A stretch of DNA of 64,000 bases from Chryseobacterium pennae. Lineage in GTDB: Bacteria > Bacteroidota > Bacteroidia > Flavobacteriales > Weeksellaceae. The translations under genes were made by a program, and so were the position numbers. Where the stretch lies: the NCBI RefSeq assembly GCF_003385515.1, contig NZ_QNVT01000025.1:33849-97848 (forward strand), in the 5' to 3' direction. Each line of letters opens with the position of its first letter. The stretch's first letter is position 1. Positions 59,753-64,000 of this stretch are shown piece by piece. The notes under the pieces were generated by a model. It worked only from the letters and a program-made list of their open reading frames with translations. It was not told the origin of the DNA and made no database searches.

Positions 59753-62404
59753 TTACATCCTACCACTGTTTTTTATCCAATCTCCAATTTTTTCATTGAA
59801 AACTTTCTGGTTTTTAAGCTCATCCAGATTTATATGCATTCTATAGCGCCAATAATGAGGGAAAACGGCAGGATTATTAATCCTTTCATTATCTATTTTA
59901 GGATTGGTAAGATTCGCATCCGTAGCCAGAAATTCCTGGATTGGGAAGATTGCCAGCATAGATTCGTTGTATAAATGCTGCTTCATAATGATCTCGGCTA
60001 GTTCAGGAGTTAATTCTTCCGGAGCTTTTCCATACTGAATCAGTTGCTGGTTAAAATATCTCTGAGTTAAAGCCGGGTCCTCTTTCCACCATTGTCTCAG
60101 TGTTGAGCTGTCATGAGAGGAGGCTGTAACTACATTCATATAACTGGCATTCCTTGGATCATAGAATGGGATATTCTCTGCAGGCATACGCTGAACTTTC
60201 AGGGCTATAATCGCCAGCTCATCCATTACAACAGGCACACAGGCAGGAACCATCCCCAGATCTTCACCACAGATCAGCATTTTTGTTGCATTCAGGATAA
60301 CCGGCAGCTTCTCCATTGCTTTTTCGTACCACAAATGATCTTGTCTTCTGAAAAAATAATCGTGGTACAGATCATAAATACTTTTCTGTTCAGATCCCGG
60401 AAGATTTTGATAAGACTCTGTATTATAAACATTAAACCTTGGATGATAAACGGTTTCTCCATTTTTTTCTTCCGGTAAAAACAGGACATTGGCACAAAGG
60501 GAAATCAACTTTTCCTCAAGTGGACCATGTGGTTTTTTCTTAAAGAAATCTACAAGTTTTCGCTGGGTATCAAATTCTTCTTTAAAGGAATAGGTTCCAT
60601 CTTCTTTACGATCCATAAATACAAGAGCTTTTCCACTATCTCCTGCAAAATTCTTCCATAAAATCTCATTGTTGATAAACGGCTTGCAATACCTGTCAAA
60701 GGTAAACGGAATCTGCCAGGCTTTAAATTCATCTGCAACAATAGGAACCGCAGGATAGAAATATCCTAAAATACCCTGTACAGCAGAAACAGGCATCCTC
60801 CATATTCTAAAGAAACCTAAAATATGGTCTATCCTCATAGCATCAAAATACTGTTCCAATGCTTTGAATCTGTTTTTCCACCATCGGTAGTCATCTGCTT
60901 TCATAGCTTCCCAGTTATAGGTAGGGAATTCCCAGTTTTGTCCTAGCTCTGTAAACTGATCCGGTGGTGCTCCGGCCTGGAAATCCATTCCGAACAGTTC
61001 AGGTTCAGTCCATGCTTCAACAGAATATCTATAGATTCCGATTGGAAGATCTCCTTTTAAAGAAACTCCAAGACTATGGGTATAATCTACAGCATCCTTC
61101 AATTGAACATGAAGCTGATACTGTACCCATGCATGAAGCATTGAAAGATCATAGTCTTTACTTTTTGTCGTAAAAAACTGTGTGATCTTTCCCGCAATAT
61201 ATTTTTTATGAGTTTTCCACTCATTGAAATTAGGTGTTTTGTATTTATCTCTCAATACACAGAATGCAGAATAAGGAACCAGCCAATATTCATTGTCCTT
61301 AATGAATTTTTTAAAGTTTCTGTCTTTATAAATTTTATCTTTTTCTGCCTGAAAAACGGCTGTCAAATACTTCCATTTCCCTTCGATCATTTTTTCATAA
61401 TCAATAAGGTCAAGAGAATTTAAAGCCTCTTTCTCAGCTTCATAATCTTTAACTAATTCTTTCGGTAAAGAAAAATCAAGTTTTTCCAGTGAAATATATT
61501 GGGGATGTAAAGCATATACAGATACTGCAGCATAGGGATAGGAATCCGTCCAGGAATAATTGGCTGTTGTATCATTAATCGGAAGGATCTGAATGATTCC
61601 AAGATTTGTTTCCTTTGTCCAATCTGCTAATTTTTTAATATCAGAAAATTCTCCTACTCCAAATCCTTCTTCACTTCTCAATGAGAATACAGGAACAGCA
61701 ACTCCGGCATCATGATACATCTGGTACCCTTTGAATCTGAAATAATGGTTGGAAACAATCTGTAGTACATCCGGTAATGGGTTCGCTATTGTAAATCTGT
61801 TTTCTCCTGTTTCTACATCTATTACTCTATTCTGTTTCGTATCGTAAATACAGTATTTAAACTGAATACTTTCATTTTCAGGAATCTCAACAGAGACTTC
61901 CCAAACCCCAAAATCTGTCTGGAATAAAGGAACTACCTTATGATAATCCCAGCTTCCTAATGAGGCTGTACTACCAAACAAGACGATTCTCCAATCCGGA
62001 TTGTAGATAGGAGCTTCTATTCTGAATAGATGAGTATGCTTTTTTAAAATTGCAGATTTCTCAAGGCTAAAATCGTGTAACTTGTTATAAAGAATTTTAT
62101 TATTTAAATAATTCTCCGGGAAGTTTTTATTATTCCACTCATCAAAGATTACAAACTCTTTATAATTGTGCGGAAAATTAAGATAATGCTGAACAAATTC
62201 GTCTCTTAAAACGTTTCCTTTTTCATTAACCACTCTGTACTGATAAGAAATGGATTTTGAAAAATAATCCACTTCACATTTCCACAAACCATTCTCTGCG
62301 CAAAACATCGTATAAACATGAGCTGAAGCTCCTGCTTCCTTAATCACAAGCTCCAGATTCTCTCCGGCCTTTACAATATATCCTACATTAAAGTATAGTT
62401 TCAT
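59753..62404 (-). CDS. malQ: 4-alpha-glucanotransferase with two CBM20 modules
   Basis: An 883-aa enzyme of the DPE2 type. Two starch-binding CBM20-like modules occupy about residues 1-105 and 118-235 (the second with FGSTASLGSWD), followed by a GH77 domain. Catalytic segments are visible: MRIDHILGFFRIW with the nucleophile Asp, LICGEDLGMVP with the acid/base Glu, and SSHDSSTLRQWW. It transfers glucan segments from maltose or malto-oligosaccharides to other glucans. CBM20 fusion is normal for this branch. No glycogen gene cluster surrounds it. Confidence 0.92.
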   Translation of the reverse strand: MKLYFNVGYIVKAGENLELVIKEAGASAHVYTMFCAENGLWKCEVDYFSKSISYQYRVVNEKGNVLRDEFVQHYLNFPHNYKEFVIFDEWNNKNFPENYLNNKILYNKLHDFSLEKSAILKKHTHLFRIEAPIYNPDWRIVLFGSTASLGSWDYHKVVPLFQTDFGVWEVSVEIPENESIQFKYCIYDTKQNRVIDVETGENRFTIANPLPDVLQIVSNHYFRFKGYQMYHDAGVAVPVFSLRSEEGFGVGEFSDIKKLADWTKETNLGIIQILPINDTTANYSWTDSYPYAAVSVYALHPQYISLEKLDFSLPKELVKDYEAEKEALNSLDLIDYEKMIEGKWKYLTAVFQAEKDKIYKDRNFKKFIKDNEYWLVPYSAFCVLRDKYKTPNFNEWKTHKKYIAGKITQFFTTKSKDYDLSMLHAWVQYQLHVQLKDAVDYTHSLGVSLKGDLPIGIYRYSVEAWTEPELFGMDFQAGAPPDQFTELGQNWEFPTYNWEAMKADDYRWWKNRFKALEQYFDAMRIDHILGFFRIWRMPVSAVQGILGYFYPAVPIVADEFKAWQIPFTFDRYCKPFINNEILWKNFAGDSGKALVFMDRKEDGTYSFKEEFDTQRKLVDFFKKKPHGPLEEKLISLCANVLFLPEEKNGETVYHPRFNVYNTESYQNLPGSEQKSIYDLYHDYFFRRQDHLWYEKAMEKLPVILNATKMLICGEDLGMVPACVPVVMDELAIIALKVQRMPAENIPFYDPRNASYMNVVTASSHDSSTLRQWWKEDPALTQRYFNQQLIQYGKAPEELTPELAEIIMKQHLYNESMLAIFPIQEFLATDANLTNPKIDNERINNPAVFPHYWRYRMHINLDELKNQKVFNEKIGDWIKNSGRM

Positions 62405-62476
62405 CTATATTTTTTTATAAAAGTACATTTTAATATCGAAAAATAAAACTTGTTGAGTATCAAATAATCATTAAAA

Positions 62477-62503
62477 AACCTTCTCAATACAATTGAAAAG
62501 GTT
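62477..62503 (-). terminator. terminator of the T9SS cargo gene
   Basis: AACCTTCTCAAT and ATTGAAAAGGTT form a 12-bp stem (one G-U) with a 3-nt loop and T-rich minus-strand flank. Confidence 0.85.
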
Positions 62504-62544
62504 CTATGATAAGTCTAATTTTACTGATAAATTTTAATGACCCA

Positions 62545-63714
62545 TTATTGGGTAACAAGAATTTTCTTATTTATTATTACTTTTCCTGATTCATCAGCTA
62601 TACTTACAATATAAGCTCCACTAATTAATCCTTTAAAATAAACCTTCTGATCCAAAGATCCATCCTTAACAGACAGGTTTTGAGTCATAACATTTTTACC
62701 GGACATATCGAAGACATTAAGCTTAATATTTCCTTTTACACTCTTATTATTAACATGAACATTGACAAACTGCTCATCAACCCTTGTAGGATAAATATCA
62801 AGATCAGTTAATGAAAGGCTATTCGAAGAAGTTCTGTCGTTTACAAAGTACTTACTTGCCAGATCATAAATATGCAGATTCTGTTCTCCCGGAAGTTGCT
62901 TTGCCTGTAAAGTCGCTAAATCTACTTCGTATAAAGGAGCTCCTTTAGCACTTGCTATTACCACTTTTCCCTGCGCATTTACTGCAGAACCGTTCACTGA
63001 ATAGTTATCCGGAATCCCGGCAATTTTACCTACAAATTTTGCTTTTAATTCCTTAACAGATACTTTAAAAACATTCCCTGAAGCTGCAAAAACATAGAAA
63101 TTATTATCTGCATCTGCAATCATATCACCTCCAAACCCAGTTTCTAACGTAGTAAATGAGTTTTTACCGTTAGAAGCATCATCCTTTATAATTCCAAGAT
63201 CGTTAACCACGTACTGTCCACCTTTTTTACTGATCTGCAAAAACTGTGTTCCGGAGTTATTGGCAGCATAGATATTACCATCATATCCTGTAGCCATTCT
63301 TGTAATATGAGAATTAATATCACAAGACGTTACTCTCACGGCATTATTCTCTATTAAAGTAATTTCTTTAGTCTGAGGATTTAAAACATAAATATTAGAA
63401 GAAAACATAGGCATATATACCAGGTTATTGCTGGAAGAATCATAAGCCAATGCTGCCATAGTTACTGCCTGGGAGTTATTGAAAGAATTTTTATCTTCCG
63501 TCACCACTCCTCTTCTTGTCTGGGAAATAACCTTTGAAGATGATTCTGCAGTAAAAATCTTCTCACCTGAAGTCCCGTTCATTACATCCATCGCTCGGAA
63601 ATCACTGAAATTAATACTTGGAGTATCCTTTCCTGCAATGGCAAAAAAATCCTGCTGAGCCTGTGCATTAATGCCTAGGAACAGTAAAAATAGAGGGAAT
63701 AAATGTTTTTTCAT
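62545..63714 (-). CDS. T9SS type A sorting domain-containing protein
   Basis: A 389-aa secreted protein. The signal peptide ends QAQ (about residue 20). The middle contains repeated short strand blocks that suggest a beta-propeller (NLVYMPMFSSNIYVLN; GYDGNIYAANNSGTQFLQI; DADNNFYVFAASGNVFKV). The C-terminal 75 residues form a type IX secretion sorting domain: IYPTRVDEQFVNVHVNN, NVFDMSGKNV and the last strand GKVIINKKILVTQ. It should be exported across the outer membrane and attached or released. The function is unknown. Confidence 0.9.
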   Translation of the reverse strand: MKKHLFPLFLLFLGINAQAQQDFFAIAGKDTPSINFSDFRAMDVMNGTSGEKIFTAESSSKVISQTRRGVVTEDKNSFNNSQAVTMAALAYDSSSNNLVYMPMFSSNIYVLNPQTKEITLIENNAVRVTSCDINSHITRMATGYDGNIYAANNSGTQFLQISKKGGQYVVNDLGIIKDDASNGKNSFTTLETGFGGDMIADADNNFYVFAASGNVFKVSVKELKAKFVGKIAGIPDNYSVNGSAVNAQGKVVIASAKGAPLYEVDLATLQAKQLPGEQNLHIYDLASKYFVNDRTSSNSLSLTDLDIYPTRVDEQFVNVHVNNKSVKGNIKLNVFDMSGKNVMTQNLSVKDGSLDQKVYFKGLISGAYIVSIADESGKVIINKKILVTQ

Positions 63715-63899
63715 AGAAAGTATATTTTAGATTCGTAATCATTTTAGTATGACTAAGTTACACAATTTACAAATTAGAAAAACAAAAAAAGGTTATGTTT
63801 TAGAAAAAATTTATAATAAATTCATCAAAATAATAAAAATATGTTAATTATAGTTTCACAATATATAAGGAGAAATAATAAATTTTCCCTTATTTCAAA

Positions 63900-64000
63900 T
63901 ATATTCTAGGAGCTTAATCCTGCTATTCACTCATACTCCTCGCGCCTTTCTATCCCAACACTTAAGCCCTGCTCTCCCACTCCTGCTGTGGGGTAACCGT
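63900..64000. other. GC-richer edge block, unassigned
   Basis: The last hundred bases are much less AT-rich than the rest. On the minus strand one frame is open from the edge to a stop at 63929-63927 and ends LSVGIERREEYE, which could be the C terminus of a gene beyond the window. A partial internal repeat is visible: CTTAATCCTGCT and CTTAAGCCCTGCT. I cannot decide between a gene end and a structured or repeated intergenic element. Confidence 0.25.

Noticed and set aside
1..64000. tRNA, rRNA, transposase or prophage genes
   Set aside because: I looked for the usual signatures on both strands and saw none; a dedicated covariance-model search would be needed for certainty.

Overview
The window looks like chromosome of a Chryseobacterium-like member of the Flavobacteriia (Bacteroidota). 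The support is AT-rich DNA, start codons without Shine-Dalgarno sequences, several promoters of the Bacteroidota type (-7 TAnnTTTG), a type IX secretion sorting domain, a GLPGLI-family protein, families typical of the phylum (DUF1573, DUF2851, DUF4254, DUF4292), a bacillithiol gene (bshA) and a complete aerobic phenylacetate gene set. I see no rRNA, tRNA, CRISPR array, transposase or prophage. Names rest on motif recognition; no database search was possible.

Layout. (1) 1-6600, minus strand: phenylacetyl-CoA catabolism in the order paaK-paaE-paaA-paaB-paaC-alpha/beta hydrolase-paaD (paaD runs off the left edge), preceded by a TetR repressor gene. The paaK promoter carries a palindrome matching a PaaR-type operator, and three gaps inside the operon each hold a different large imperfect inverted repeat. 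(2) 6945-9539: clpB. (3) 9784-15400, plus strand: a 50-aa double-glycine-leader peptide with a cystine-knot-like cysteine pattern, a four-gene operon (unknown protein, multi-pass membrane protein, DesK-type kinase, LuxR-type regulator) and two tandem secreted M43 metalloproteases. (4) 15506-31186: envelope and secreted functions (PAP2 phosphatase fused to a barrel-like domain, two M1 peptidases, a TonB-receptor-like outer-membrane protein, a GLPGLI protein, a secreted endonuclease/phosphatase-family enzyme, a 2,4-dienoyl-CoA reductase-like SDR, a DUF1573 protein) and two related HisKA/OmpR two-component systems. Arrays of GTTAA direct repeats with about 11-bp spacing sit at matching distances from three promoters next to these systems. 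(5) 31264-46165: GH92 mannosidase, dihydroorotase, polysaccharide flippase, sugar nucleotidyltransferase, then an envelope run (DUF4292 lipoprotein, EnvC-like activator, TatA, DUF4254, lipoprotein, RibA), then a GH3 hexosaminidase and BshA. (6) 46166-46795: a decayed gene remnant. (7) 46796-55448: a secreted protein, DUF2851-PspC-GNAT, a SIMPL protein, two paralogous carboxypeptidase-regulatory-like proteins and an AddA-like helicase-nuclease. (8) 55449-64000: an orphan trio (two small membrane proteins and a lipoprotein), ferritin, a Spy/CpxP-like protein, a GGFR-repeat secreted protein, a two-CBM20 4-alpha-glucanotransferase and a T9SS cargo protein.

Most interesting points. The knottin-like GG-leader peptide lies beside a kinase/regulator operon and a protease pair and could be a peptide-signalling or bacteriocin locus; this is a hypothesis. 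The spaced direct repeats allow two small regulons to be predicted from sequence alone. The paa operon combines a conserved-type operator with a series of unrelated intergenic hairpins.
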